Shown one piece after another: positions 27,330-36,753 of a stretch of DNA of 64,000 nucleotides. Made by a program: the position numbers and the translations under genes. The stretch covers positions 18,166 to 82,165 of the forward strand of contig CAZQQX010000004.1 in the NCBI GenBank assembly GCA_964595565.1, given 5' to 3'. Below the pieces are notes generated by a model. It saw only the letters and a list, made by a program, of their open reading frames with translations. It was not told the DNA's origin and ran no database searches. Position 1 is the first letter of the stretch. Each line of letters opens with the position of its first letter. Source of the stretch: JAQVEM01 sp964595565. GTDB taxonomy: Bacteria > Actinomycetota > Humimicrobiia > Humimicrobiales > Humimicrobiaceae.

Positions 27330-27998
27330 ATGAAAAGGTTTGATGTAAAAAAGTATAGAAAGCTATCAGGTGTCGGGTTTATAGGTAAAAATATAATTTA
27401 TTTAAAAAAAACAGATTCCACAAATGATTACGCCTCACGACTAATAAAAAAAAGTAATAATGACCTGGTGTCCGATACCCTGAATGGAACCATAGTCCTT
27501 GCCGAGACCCAGAAAAAAGGAAGGGGCAGACTGGAAAGACCGTGGCTGTCTCCTCCCGGGGGTCTGTGGTTTTCTATTTTACTTAAAACAGAACTTGAAG
27601 AAAAAAAACTGCCGGAAATAACCCTAATTGGAGCTTACTCTGTGGCCTATGTTCTAAATAAAGATTACGGTATCAGGACTGCTATAAAATGGCCCAATGA
27701 CATATACTATCAAAAATTTAAACTTGGCGGCATTCTGGCCGAAGTAGAAAAAATAAATAATTACACTTTCATAATAATTGGACTGGGAATAAATATAAAT
27801 ATTAATTCAGAAAATCTTAAACCTTTCGATAATAAATCAACATCCGTTAAAGACATACTGGGGAAAAATATAGAAAGGGAACTTATTCTATCCAGGATAC
27901 TTCATGAGTTTGAAAATAATTATAACTATTACTCTCTGACAAAAGATTTTAATACTATATTCAAAAACATAAAAAACTTTTTATACTATGGCTTATAA
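27330..27998 (+). CDS. birA: Biotin--protein ligase, short form
   Basis: The enzyme attaches biotin to the carrier Lys via biotinyl-AMP. The 222-residue product starts without a DNA-binding domain and contains the catalytic core: KKTDSTNDYA, the adenylate loop GRGRLERPW (64-72), SPPGGLWFSI, KWPNDIYYQ (120-124) and KLGGILAEVE. The frame stops soon after the core (..FKNIKNFLYYGL), so the small SH3-like C-terminal domain normally present is missing. The stop lies 5 bases from the convergent GGDEF gene. Its expected target is the biotinyl domain at 35250-35400. Confidence 0.9.
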   Translation: MKRFDVKKYRKLSGVGFIGKNIIYLKKTDSTNDYASRLIKKSNNDLVSDTLNGTIVLAETQKKGRGRLERPWLSPPGGLWFSILLKTELEEKKLPEITLIGAYSVAYVLNKDYGIRTAIKWPNDIYYQKFKLGGILAEVEKINNYTFIIIGLGINININSENLKPFDNKSTSVKDILGKNIERELILSRILHEFENNYNYYSLTKDFNTIFKNIKNFLYYGL

Positions 27999-28002
27999 AA
28001 GT

Positions 28003-29253
28003 TCAGGCACTGTTTTTAATAGCCTTCTTATGTATCAGCATTCTTTTCTCGGCAGTATTTATTATTAAGTCAATACTCTGGTATATCTTATTTTTAACGG
28101 CCCTGCCTATTGAAACACTAACCGGGAAATTCGGTTTTCTTTCCAGTTTACACCTTTCATATATTCTCTCTATAATTCTATCAGAAATTTTAGCACCGGT
28201 AATGGGGAGAACTATAATAAACTCGTCACCGCCCCATCTAACCACCACATCTTCATTCCTGAAGCAACTCTTTAATATCTCCGCTACTTTACGAAGTAAC
28301 CGGTCACCCCTATCATAACCAAAGTCATCATTCATCTTTTTTAAACCATTAACATCACAGAAGATAATACTCAGGGGAAGCTGTCTCTGGGTATTCAGCC
28401 TTTTTAACTCTTCTTCAAAGTAAGCCCTGTTATATAAACCGGTCAACTTATCGTGAAAGGATAAATACCATATTTTTTCCTCTGCTTTCTTTTGCTCGGT
28501 CACATTCCTGAAAGACCAGACCCTTCCCATAATTATGCTATCTCTTTTTAAGGGGCATGAAGTTCTCTCAAAGATTCTTCCGTCTTTTAGATTAAGAATA
28601 TCTATGCATTCAATCTCAGATTCATTAAGCCCAATTACCTTCCTTCTAAAGCCTTCGGCATCATCAAAATGCCCTGCCATAAACTTAAGAATTTCGTCAT
28701 CTGACTCTAAATCAATAAGCTTTCGGGGTATATTCCACAATTCTAAAAATTTACTGTTGTATAATAAAACTTTTCCTGCTTTATCAGTAGAATAAATGCC
28801 ATCTGCGGTAGAATGAAGCACTGTTTCAACCCTGGATTTGCCCTCTTCAATTTGCTGTTCAGCCTTTCTCTTTTCAGTTATATCCCTGCTTATGCCAAAT
28901 GTTCCGGCTATTTCTCCATCATCATTATATAAAGGCATTTTTGTAGTTGAGGCCCACCTCATTTCTTCTTCCCAGGTTTCTTTTTCTTCAATATTTACAA
29001 TGGGCTTTCCTGTTTTTATTATTTTCTGCTCATCTTCAAATGCCTGTCTCGCATGTTCTTCAGTAAAAATATCAAAATCAGTCTTCCCGACCGCCTCCGC
29101 CGGACCATTAATTTTAAATTTTTTTGCGCATGCTTTATTTATTCTGATAAACCTGCTTTTTAAATCCTTAAAATATATGCTATCCGTAATATAATCCATA
29201 AGAGCATTCATCATCTGTTTTTCGTTTATACGATTAATTTTATTCCCGGTCAT
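28003..29253 (-). CDS. PAS-PAS-GGDEF diguanylate cyclase
   Basis: The 416-residue soluble protein has two PAS domains (about residues 15-130 and 142-255), then a GGDEF domain (about 263-416) with intact GGDEF at 341-345 and an inhibitory I-site RNED at 332-335, five residues before it. It should make cyclic di-GMP under product feedback and sense a ligand or redox cue by PAS. No membrane segment is seen. It stands alone, convergent to birA; no c-di-GMP effector is recognisable in the window. Confidence 0.93.
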   Translation of the reverse strand: MTGNKINRINEKQMMNALMDYITDSIYFKDLKSRFIRINKACAKKFKINGPAEAVGKTDFDIFTEEHARQAFEDEQKIIKTGKPIVNIEEKETWEEEMRWASTTKMPLYNDDGEIAGTFGISRDITEKRKAEQQIEEGKSRVETVLHSTADGIYSTDKAGKVLLYNSKFLELWNIPRKLIDLESDDEILKFMAGHFDDAEGFRRKVIGLNESEIECIDILNLKDGRIFERTSCPLKRDSIIMGRVWSFRNVTEQKKAEEKIWYLSFHDKLTGLYNRAYFEEELKRLNTQRQLPLSIIFCDVNGLKKMNDDFGYDRGDRLLRKVAEILKSCFRNEDVVVRWGGDEFIIVLPITGAKISDRIIERIYERCKLERKPNFPVSVSIGRAVKNKIYQSIDLIINTAEKRMLIHKKAIKNSA

Positions 29254-29399
29254 ATTAAATATACCCGTGTAGTAAATTTATATCTTTTAATAATACCATA
29301 TATAATATAAATCTCAATACAACTGTAACAAAATACTTTTATAATTTATATCACTTTTAAAATGACGGATAAATAATTTCGTAATCTAAAATATTTTCA

Positions 29400-30473
29400 T
29401 TAAATAAGAGGTTTGCCGCTACTTATTCTATTTATCAGCATGGGAACTACTTCAAATAAATCTCCCACTATTCCATAATTGGCTACCTTAAATATGGGAG
29501 CGCCGGGGTGCTTATTTATAGCAATAATAATATCAGAAGTCTGCATTCCTACAACATGCTGGATTGCCCCGGATATTCCGCAGGCAATATATATTTTAGG
29601 ATTAACTGTCTTTCCGGTCTGCCCTACCTGATGGGGGTAAGATATCCAGCCTGAATCTACCGCGGCCCTTGATGCTCCCACTACACCGCCCAGTAGACTG
29701 GCAAGTTCCTTAAGAATTGAAAAATTTTCCTTTCCTCCAACTCCCCTGCCACCCGATACAATTACATCGTAATCATTAATATTTATATTCTCATTAAGCT
29801 TTCTGTCAACACCGAGTAATTTATATTTTGTTTTAAAATTAGAGGGCTCAATTTTTATATTCTCAACTCTATCTTCGTAATTAATTTTACTTACACCAAT
29901 CTTCTTTTTTTCCATAACATGGGGCCTCACGGTAGCCATCTGAGGTCTTGCGCCGGGAGTAACAATAGTTGCAAGAATATTGCCACCAAAAGTGGGTTTG
30001 GTTTGAAGGAGTATCTTTTTTTTATCATCTATTGCCAGCTCTGTACAATCAGCCGTCAGCCCCGTCTTCAGGATAGCAGCGACTTCTGGAATCAAAGTCC
30101 TGCCGAACCAGGTGGCTCCTGCCAGAAATATCTCCGGTTTGTACCCGGTTATTACCTGCGCGAGTATTCTGGAAAAAATATCATCAAGCCTATAAGAAAA
30201 AACAGGACTGTCCGCTACATACAGTTTATCCAGCCCGTACTGGAAGGCTTCCATTGCGCTTTCTTTAATATTGTTTCCCACCACTACTGCAGAAAGTTCC
30301 ACGCCCAGCTTATCAGCAAGTTTCCTGCCCTCGCTTATCAGCTCAAATCCAACATCTACTACATTACATTCATCAGTCTCAAGATATACACAAACGCCCC
30401 TGTAACCAGAAAAATCTCCAGCTTCTCCAGAGGTCCCGGATATCTTAATTGAATTAGACTTATAAATCTCCAT
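29400..30473 (-). CDS. etfA: Electron transfer flavoprotein subunit alpha
   Basis: The 357-residue protein has an N-terminal ETF domain and the C-terminal FAD-binding domain with VSGGRGVGGKENFSIL, GASRAAVDSGWI, HQVGQTGKTVNPKIYIACGISGAIQH and the IIAINKHPGAPIF motif. I start at the ATG at 30473 (GGAG 5 bases upstream) and not the GTG two codons earlier. With EtfB it takes electrons from the acyl-CoA dehydrogenase encoded upstream. Confidence 0.95.
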   Translation of the reverse strand: MEIYKSNSIKISGTSGEAGDFSGYRGVCVYLETDECNVVDVGFELISEGRKLADKLGVELSAVVVGNNIKESAMEAFQYGLDKLYVADSPVFSYRLDDIFSRILAQVITGYKPEIFLAGATWFGRTLIPEVAAILKTGLTADCTELAIDDKKKILLQTKPTFGGNILATIVTPGARPQMATVRPHVMEKKKIGVSKINYEDRVENIKIEPSNFKTKYKLLGVDRKLNENININDYDVIVSGGRGVGGKENFSILKELASLLGGVVGASRAAVDSGWISYPHQVGQTGKTVNPKIYIACGISGAIQHVVGMQTSDIIIAINKHPGAPIFKVANYGIVGDLFEVVPMLINRISSGKPLI

Positions 30474-30586
30474 GCACACTCCACAAAATAAAATTATTAC
30501 CTGTTTTCATCCTCCTGCTGAACTTCCCCGAAATAAAAAAAGCTTTTTATACAAATCAAACCATATAAATGCCTCCGGTACCGGCC

Positions 30587-31399
30587 TTATTTTATTTTGC
30601 CCTTACTTAATTCTTTCAGTATCCTGCCTAACTTCTCTACTTTTTCTTCAGTGGTTCCCTCAATCATATTTGTTTCGTTTTTTACCCCTGGAGTAAAAAT
30701 CCGTGAAACCCTCGTACAGGAGCCCGAAAGACCAACTTCTTTTTCATTAACTTCCAGCTCTCTTAAACCCCAGACCGGTATATCTGAACTCTTTGCTTTA
30801 ATTTTACCCCGTAATGATGGCACTCTGGGTATATTTATATCCTTTATCACCGATATGGCGGCAGGAAAGTTTACTTCAAAGATTTCATATCTATCTTCCA
30901 TAAGCCTCTTAACCTTCATTTTGTTTCTGTTAATTTCAAGAATACCGTCCACATAACCTATAAAAGGTACTTCCATTTTTTGCGCCAGCTGGGGTCCAAC
31001 CTGACCGGTATCCCCGTCAAGAGTCTGCTTGCCCAGTATAACCAGCCCGCAGTCTTCTATTTTATTTATGGCACCAGCGAGTGTACTTGCAGTAGCCAGG
31101 GTGTCTGCACCGGCAAATGCCTTATCTGAAAGAAGTATGGCCCTGTCCACTCCTACTGATATAGCTTCCTTTAATATATCTACAGATTGAGGGGGGCCCA
31201 TGGTGATAGCAATCACTTCAATATTTTCACTGTCAAATCTCTCCTTTATTCTCACTGCTTCTTCAATAGCATAGGTATCAAATGGATTTATTATGTTTCC
31301 AATCCCTTCTCTAATCAGGGTATTGGTCACGGGGTCTATTTTTATTTCAGTAGTGCCCGGAACCTGTTTTATGCATACCACAATCTTAATTTTAATCAC
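30587..31399 (-). CDS. etfB: Electron transfer flavoprotein subunit beta
   Basis: The 270-residue partner of EtfA starts KIVVCIKQVPGTTEIKID, with NPFDTYAIEEAVRIKE and the nucleotide-binding stretch AGADTLATASTLAGAI and ILGKQTLDGDTGQVGPQLAQ. It begins at a GTG (31399) with a weak ribosome site; the family start fits. It lies between the acyl-CoA dehydrogenase and etfA genes. Whether this Etf is bifurcating cannot be decided by eye. Confidence 0.94.
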   Translation of the reverse strand: MIKIKIVVCIKQVPGTTEIKIDPVTNTLIREGIGNIINPFDTYAIEEAVRIKERFDSENIEVIAITMGPPQSVDILKEAISVGVDRAILLSDKAFAGADTLATASTLAGAINKIEDCGLVILGKQTLDGDTGQVGPQLAQKMEVPFIGYVDGILEINRNKMKVKRLMEDRYEIFEVNFPAAISVIKDINIPRVPSLRGKIKAKSSDIPVWGLRELEVNEKEVGLSGSCTRVSRIFTPGVKNETNMIEGTTEEKVEKLGRILKELSKGKIK

Positions 31400-31519
31400 C
31401 AGGCTTAATTTATTTTTTTATTTTAAGTTACACTTAATACAGATAAAAAGATATTACTTATTAGAAATGATATTTATATTATCCGCAGATATTTTATTGT
31501 CCACCGCCCAGGAGTTTAC

Positions 31520-32671
31520 TTAAACTACGCCCCTTTTAATCATGTCCAGTGCGATTATATTCCTCATAATCTGGTTTGTTCCTTCAAAAATCTGGGTTAC
31601 CTTTGCATCTCTCATCATCTTTTCTGCAGGATATTCTTTCATGTATCCATACCCGCCCAGTATCTGAACAGCATCAACGGTAACTTTCATCGCCATGTCC
31701 GTTGCAAAAAGTTTTGCCATTGATGAAAGCCGTGTAATATTTTTTTCTCCACTGTCAATCACTTTTGCTGCATAGTGCACCAGTGCTCTGGCAGCCTCAA
31801 CACCGGTAGCCATATCGGCAAGCATATGTTGAATTGATTGGAATGAAGATATTGCAGTACCAAATTGTTTTCTTACCCTGGAAAAATTTAGAGCTTCTTC
31901 AAGGGCACCCATGGCAATTCCTACCGCCTGGGCTCCCACCGGCGGTCTTGACTGGTCAAAAGTTCTCATGGCAATAATAAACCCCATTCCTTCTTTTCCC
32001 AGTAAATTCTCTACCGGCACCCTGCAATTATTAAATATAAGTTCTCTGGTGGCCGAACTTCGCATGCCAAGTTTATTCTCTTTTTTCCCGAATTCAAACC
32101 CCGGAGTTCCTTTTTCTACAATAATGGCACTCATTCCTCTTACTCCTTTAGCCGGGTCTGTCATTGCAAATATAGTATAAATATCTGCTTCGCCACCATT
32201 TGATATCCACTGCTTGGTGCCATTTAGGATATAATGGTCACCATTTCTTTCTGCGGTAGTTTTTATATTTCCGATATCGCTTCCTGCTTCCGCTTCGGTC
32301 AATCCAAAAGCTGCGAGCTTATTTCCACCTGCCGCCGGCGGCAAAAATTTCTTTTTCTGGGTTTCATTCCCGGCTATAACTATTGGTATAATACCCAGGC
32401 CGGATGCCGCAAAAGTGGTTGCAATGCCTAAATCTCCACGGCTGAGTTCCTCGGTGGCAAGGCAGACTTCAAAAATACCGCTTCCCATGCCTTCATATTT
32501 TTCCGGGACAAATAATCTGAAAAGGTCACTTCCGCCAATCTCTTTTATTATATCCCGGGGGAATATCTCTTTTTCGTCAAGCTCAGCCCTTACCGGGATA
32601 ATCTTTTCATCGACTACCTGCCTGCAGATATCCACAATCATCTGTTGTTCTTCAGTCAAAAAATATCTCAT
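31520..32671 (-). CDS. Acyl-CoA dehydrogenase
   Basis: The 383-residue FAD enzyme has the family layout: LTEEQQMIVDICRQVVDE, GLTEAEAGSDIGNIKTTAE, the FAD segment YILNGTKQWISNGG, and the C-terminal ILGGYGYMKEYPAEKMMRDAKV with the catalytic Glu of IFEGTNQI. It most resembles short-chain (butyryl-CoA) dehydrogenases. It heads the operon acd-etfB-etfA, as in butyrate or fatty/branched-chain acid metabolism, though no thiolase, hydroxyacyl dehydrogenase or crotonase is present. GAGGGATTT precedes the ATG. Confidence 0.94.
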   Translation of the reverse strand: MRYFLTEEQQMIVDICRQVVDEKIIPVRAELDEKEIFPRDIIKEIGGSDLFRLFVPEKYEGMGSGIFEVCLATEELSRGDLGIATTFAASGLGIIPIVIAGNETQKKKFLPPAAGGNKLAAFGLTEAEAGSDIGNIKTTAERNGDHYILNGTKQWISNGGEADIYTIFAMTDPAKGVRGMSAIIVEKGTPGFEFGKKENKLGMRSSATRELIFNNCRVPVENLLGKEGMGFIIAMRTFDQSRPPVGAQAVGIAMGALEEALNFSRVRKQFGTAISSFQSIQHMLADMATGVEAARALVHYAAKVIDSGEKNITRLSSMAKLFATDMAMKVTVDAVQILGGYGYMKEYPAEKMMRDAKVTQIFEGTNQIMRNIIALDMIKRGVV

Positions 32672-32915
32672 AAATCCCTCTATTAAAACATTATGATTAT
32701 CAATAATTTTAAACTTTTTACAAAGAGACGGGGGTATAATTTAATAGTTTCAATTCCGGCAACTAAAATATAATCAGGCCATCCAATCAGGCTAATTTAT
32801 AGTAGTGAAACTTTATATTTATCCCAGCGTCTTAACCAGTTGACTTTAAAGCCTGATATCTTAATATTTGATTTTAAGCAAAAAAATAATTTAATTCATT
32901 TTTTGGAGAACTTTT

Positions 32916-33554
32916 ATGAACAACAACAGCTATATTAATTACCCGGTGAATACATATAGTTACCCGTATATTGTTAAAAGTGCATTCACTGCCGGTTCCG
33001 GGTTATTATTTTCCTTAGTTTTTGCTATGCTCATGGCCATATCCGCAAACTCTTTTATATATCTTCCCTTTACCCCTGTCCCGGTGACAACCCAGGTATT
33101 AACGGTGCTTATCTCCGGTCTCTTTCTGGGAAGCAGGTGGGCGCTTACGGGCCAGCTAATATATATACTAATGGGTTTTATGGGATTACCGGTTTTTAGT
33201 GGATTTAAAAATGGTCCAGTTGCTTTCACAGGACCCACGGCCGGATATATAATTGGTTTTGCGGCAGCAGCATTTATTGTTGGTTTTATTTACGAAAAAT
33301 TATTTAAAAACAGCGCCACTTATAAATATAAATTGCTTATTTCTTTTATTTCCTGCATTGCAGGAGTGGCACTTATACATTTTTTTGGATTTGTTTACCT
33401 TGCCGGTTATTTTTATTTTTTATCAGGAAGTCACTCAATTTTAGATACCCTAATTAAAACCTGGAAATCGGGCACACAGCCCTTCCTTATAATAGACCTT
33501 CTAAAAACAATCGCTGTTGTATTTATAATAAATTTAAAAAAGAATAATAAATGA
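32916..33554 (+). CDS. bioY: Biotin transporter substrate-binding component
   Basis: The 212-residue membrane protein of the BioY family has about six helices: AISANSFIYLPFTPVPVTTQ, SGLFLGSRWALTGQLIYILMG, GLPVFSGFKNGP, and TGPTAGYIIGFAAAAF, all hallmarks. It is the S component of an ECF-type biotin importer; the energising EcfAAT genes are not in the window. It overlaps the following gene by 4 bases (ATGA), tying biotin uptake to production of the biotinylated protein. TTGGAG precedes the ATG. Confidence 0.95.
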   Translation: MNNNSYINYPVNTYSYPYIVKSAFTAGSGLLFSLVFAMLMAISANSFIYLPFTPVPVTTQVLTVLISGLFLGSRWALTGQLIYILMGFMGLPVFSGFKNGPVAFTGPTAGYIIGFAAAAFIVGFIYEKLFKNSATYKYKLLISFISCIAGVALIHFFGFVYLAGYFYFLSGSHSILDTLIKTWKSGTQPFLIIDLLKTIAVVFIINLKKNNK

Positions 33555-35401
33555 TAAAGATAAAAATAAACGATATTACTTTAAGAGAAATATTCCAGAA
33601 CGCAGAGGTCCAGCATATCGATATACAAACATTCGATATGATTCTGAACCATATCAATGATATACAGTATGATAGCCTTGAAATACTGGGAGGTTCGGGT
33701 TTTGAAAGAATTCTGGAAAGCAATTTTAACCTGACCCCTCTTGGGCTTATCTCTTATATAAAGAATAAAATACCTTCTATTCCACTTCAGATACTTATAG
33801 GGGCAAGAAATCTTGGAGGCCTGGAAGTTTATTCAAAAGATATAATAAATAAATTTGTCAGGCAGTCTGTAAGAAACGGCGTGGATATTTTCAGAGTATA
33901 CGACTCATTAAACGATCTGGATAATCTTAAATATACTATTTCTACCATTATTGAAAATAAAGCTTCGTGCCAGGGAACGATAATATACGATAACTTTAAA
34001 GACATAGATTTTTACCTGGGAACAGCGAAAGAACTGGAGAAACAGGGCTGCAGCAGCATATGTATAAAAGATGCAGAATCCATAATACTACCCGGCAAAA
34101 CAGGCAGACTCTTTGCAGCCCTCAGCAGCGAGACCGGTATACCTGTATTTTTAAGCACTTCAAACCTTAGAAATCTGCAAATACCCAATTATTTTGAAGC
34201 CTGCCGCAAAGGCTGCGGGGGTATAGATTTAAGTTTTCTTCCCTCGTCCTATAGTGACTGTAACCACACAATATTTTCGTTTGTATTAAGCTTAAAGGAT
34301 GAAGATATTTCCCATAATCTTGAACATTCAAAATTAATCCAGTTAAATGATATTATTAAAAGATATATTTACCCCTTAATTAAGCAGGACTTATTTACCC
34401 CTGGTTTTATTTTAAATAGTTCCAACAAAAACCTCCTTCCAGGATGGTTAATTTCAAGCATTAGCCATCAACTTTCTGAAATCGGGGAACTGGACGCTAT
34501 GGATTCTGTACTGGAAGAAGTATTTAAAATAAAAAATGAGATAGGCAATCCCACACTTGCTACCCCGATAGGTCAGATTATAGGAAGCCAGGCTATACTC
34601 AACGCCGTTATTTCTGATTCAAGATGGGAGATATTATGTGATGAAATAAAAAAGCTTATATGGGGATATTTTGGTAAACTTCCCGGAAAAGTAGATAAAA
34701 AAATTCTGGGAAAATTAGAAAGCACCCCGGATGACAATATAAAAGCCGCGCTCGGAGAAGAGGACACCTATGAACAGTGTAAAAATGAACTTATAAACTT
34801 TTCCGATAAAGAGGAAGATATACTCAGCTATTGTTTTTATCCTGAGAAGACAAGAAAACTACTTGAGAAAAAAAAGGCCGGTTTAAGAAAATCACGTTCA
34901 GTAAAAGGCTCCGCCTCATTTGTAGAAAATATTAATTTCAGAGCAGATAAATCCGGCTCCATGGCGAAATTAGAAAATCTTGATATTAAGAAACTCAGAG
35001 AAATAACCAGTCTTGTCGAGAATAGTAACATTGAAGATATTAAGCTTGAAGTCGATGGGGTCAAAATTTCCATAAATAACCCCCGGTATAGGTCGGAAGA
35101 ATTCACACCCACAAAAGAGGAGATATCCGGGTCACAGGAGGAAAAATCAACCGGTTTGATTGAAGTTAAATCTCCAATTGTGGGTATATTTTACTCCTCT
35201 GCCGGTCCGGAGAGCCCGCCTTTTGTAAAAATTGGTGATAGGGTCAAAAAAGGAGATACACTCTGCATAATTGAGGCTATGAAACTTATGAATAAAATTA
35301 CTTCAGACTGCGACGGTAAGATAATAGATATACCTGTTTCTAACGAAGAAGCAGTGGAGTTTGACCAGACATTGATTATTATAAAAAAAGACGAAAAATA
35401 G
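33551..35401 (+). CDS. Fusion of an OadA/PycB-like carboxyltransferase domain (metal site lost) with a complete AccB biotin carrier
   Basis: Residues 1-440 align with the alpha subunit of oxaloacetate decarboxylase/pyruvate carboxylase subunit B: ITLREIFQN (usual TLRDxxQS), LEILGGSGFE, ILIGARNLGG, GVDIFRVYDSLND, SICIKDAESI (carbamylation-type Lys173) and GQIIGSQAILNAV near 341-353. The metal-binding Asp is Glu13, and the HxH motif is Ser202-Thr-Ser204, so the canonical metal site is gone. Residues about 472-616 match a whole AccB, with its N-terminal LDIKKLREITSLVE helix, VKSPIVGIFYSSAGPESPPF thumb region and biotinyl Lys578 in EAMKLM. It overlaps bioY and precedes accC. Likely carrier for AccC and AccAD; the front domain's role is unknown. 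Confidence 0.88.
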   Translation: MIKIKINDITLREIFQNAEVQHIDIQTFDMILNHINDIQYDSLEILGGSGFERILESNFNLTPLGLISYIKNKIPSIPLQILIGARNLGGLEVYSKDIINKFVRQSVRNGVDIFRVYDSLNDLDNLKYTISTIIENKASCQGTIIYDNFKDIDFYLGTAKELEKQGCSSICIKDAESIILPGKTGRLFAALSSETGIPVFLSTSNLRNLQIPNYFEACRKGCGGIDLSFLPSSYSDCNHTIFSFVLSLKDEDISHNLEHSKLIQLNDIIKRYIYPLIKQDLFTPGFILNSSNKNLLPGWLISSISHQLSEIGELDAMDSVLEEVFKIKNEIGNPTLATPIGQIIGSQAILNAVISDSRWEILCDEIKKLIWGYFGKLPGKVDKKILGKLESTPDDNIKAALGEEDTYEQCKNELINFSDKEEDILSYCFYPEKTRKLLEKKKAGLRKSRSVKGSASFVENINFRADKSGSMAKLENLDIKKLREITSLVENSNIEDIKLEVDGVKISINNPRYRSEEFTPTKEEISGSQEEKSTGLIEVKSPIVGIFYSSAGPESPPFVKIGDRVKKGDTLCIIEAMKLMNKITSDCDGKIIDIPVSNEEAVEFDQTLIIIKKDEK

Positions 35402-35409
35402 ACAATCTT

Positions 35410-36753
35410 ATGTTTAAAAGAATACTCATTGCAAACAGGGGTGAAATAGCTGTAAGAATAATCAGAGCCTGCAGAGAACTCGGCATAGAAAGCATTTCAG
35501 TACATTCAACAGCAGATAAAAACTCAATACATACAAAACTTTCTGATAAAAGTGTCTGTATAGGCCCCCCTCCTCCCTCTAAAAGTTATCTTAATATTAA
35601 CAGCATAATTTCAGCTGCACAAATAACCGGATGCGATGCCATCCATCCGGGCTATGGATTCCTTGCCGAAAACCCGGATTTTGTAAATGCCTGCGAGAAA
35701 AATAATCTGGTTTTCATAGGCCCTCCTGCAGAAGTAATCTCCCTCGCAGGAAATAAATCCAGAACCATAGAAATAATGCAGCAAAACAAAATACCTGTTA
35801 TCCCCGGTTCGTCGGGCAATGTAGAAAGTATCAAAAAAGCTCTGAAACTGGGAAAACGTCTTGGTTATCCTGTTATAATAAAAGCATCTTTCGGTGGAGG
35901 CGGAAAAGGAATGCGAATCTGCAGTGATAAAAAAGACATCATTGCCCATTTTCCGGTTGCAAAATCGGAATCTGAATCGTCCTTTGGTAATGGCGAAGTT
36001 TACATAGAAAAATATATCCCAAGACCAAGACACGTTGAATTTCAAATTCTTTCAGATAACTATGGCAATACTGTATGTGTGGGAGAGAGAGAATGTTCCA
36101 TTCAGAGAAGACATCAGAAGCTTATTGAGGAAGCACCCGCGGTCAACCTACCACCAAGAACAGTCAGATTAATGAGAGAATTTGCAGTAAGGGCTGCAAG
36201 GGCAATAAATTATAAGAATGTAGGGACCATAGAATTTTTAATCGATGGACAGGGAAATTTTTACTTCATTGAAATAAATACCAGAATTCAGGTAGAGCAC
36301 CCGGTAACAGAAATGGTTTCTGGAATTGACCTGGTAAAAGAACAGATAAGAATAGCCTCGGGACAAAAAACCGATTACTTAACCGAAAATTACACCCCGC
36401 GCGGGCACTCCATTGAATTCAGGATCAACGCCGAAGACCCGGATAATGATTTTAAACCCTGTCCCGGAAAAATAACAGATATTTTTTTACCGGGTGGACC
36501 CGGTATAAGATTGGATACTTTTATACACCCCAATTGTGAAATTCTCCCCTTTTATGATTCCCTGATAGCAAAACTTATAGTGCATGACAGCACCAGAAAA
36601 GAAGTAATTTTAAAATCACAGCGGGCACTGAACGAATTTAGAATAGATGGAATTAAAACCACAATACCCTTCTATAAAAAAATTGTCCGTAGTAAGAATT
36701 TTCTTCTGGGAAATATTCACACCCACTTTATTGAAGAAGAAATGGCTAACTAA
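35410..36753 (+). CDS. accC: Biotin carboxylase
   Basis: The 447-residue ATP-grasp enzyme carboxylates biotin on its carrier. It has FKRILIANRGEIAVRIIRAC, GYGFLAENPDF, the glycine-rich KASFGGGGKGMRI, EKYIPRPRHVEFQIL, the catalytic region EINTRIQVEHPVTEMVSGIDLV and INAEDPDNDFKPCPGKI. It follows the CT::AccB fusion by 8 bases. AccA and AccD are in another operon, so together these could make a complete acetyl-CoA carboxylase; a separate pyruvate-type enzyme is possible if the fused domain still works. It overlaps tail-to-tail with the next gene by 4 bases. Confidence 0.95.
   Translation: MFKRILIANRGEIAVRIIRACRELGIESISVHSTADKNSIHTKLSDKSVCIGPPPPSKSYLNINSIISAAQITGCDAIHPGYGFLAENPDFVNACEKNNLVFIGPPAEVISLAGNKSRTIEIMQQNKIPVIPGSSGNVESIKKALKLGKRLGYPVIIKASFGGGGKGMRICSDKKDIIAHFPVAKSESESSFGNGEVYIEKYIPRPRHVEFQILSDNYGNTVCVGERECSIQRRHQKLIEEAPAVNLPPRTVRLMREFAVRAARAINYKNVGTIEFLIDGQGNFYFIEINTRIQVEHPVTEMVSGIDLVKEQIRIASGQKTDYLTENYTPRGHSIEFRINAEDPDNDFKPCPGKITDIFLPGGPGIRLDTFIHPNCEILPFYDSLIAKLIVHDSTRKEVILKSQRALNEFRIDGIKTTIPFYKKIVRSKNFLLGNIHTHFIEEEMAN

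Noticed and set aside
32672..32915. Possible BirA operator or riboswitch before bioY
   Set aside because: No TTGTTAAC-like inverted pair was found, and the ligase here has no DNA-binding domain; only a weak TTGACT-like -35 is visible.
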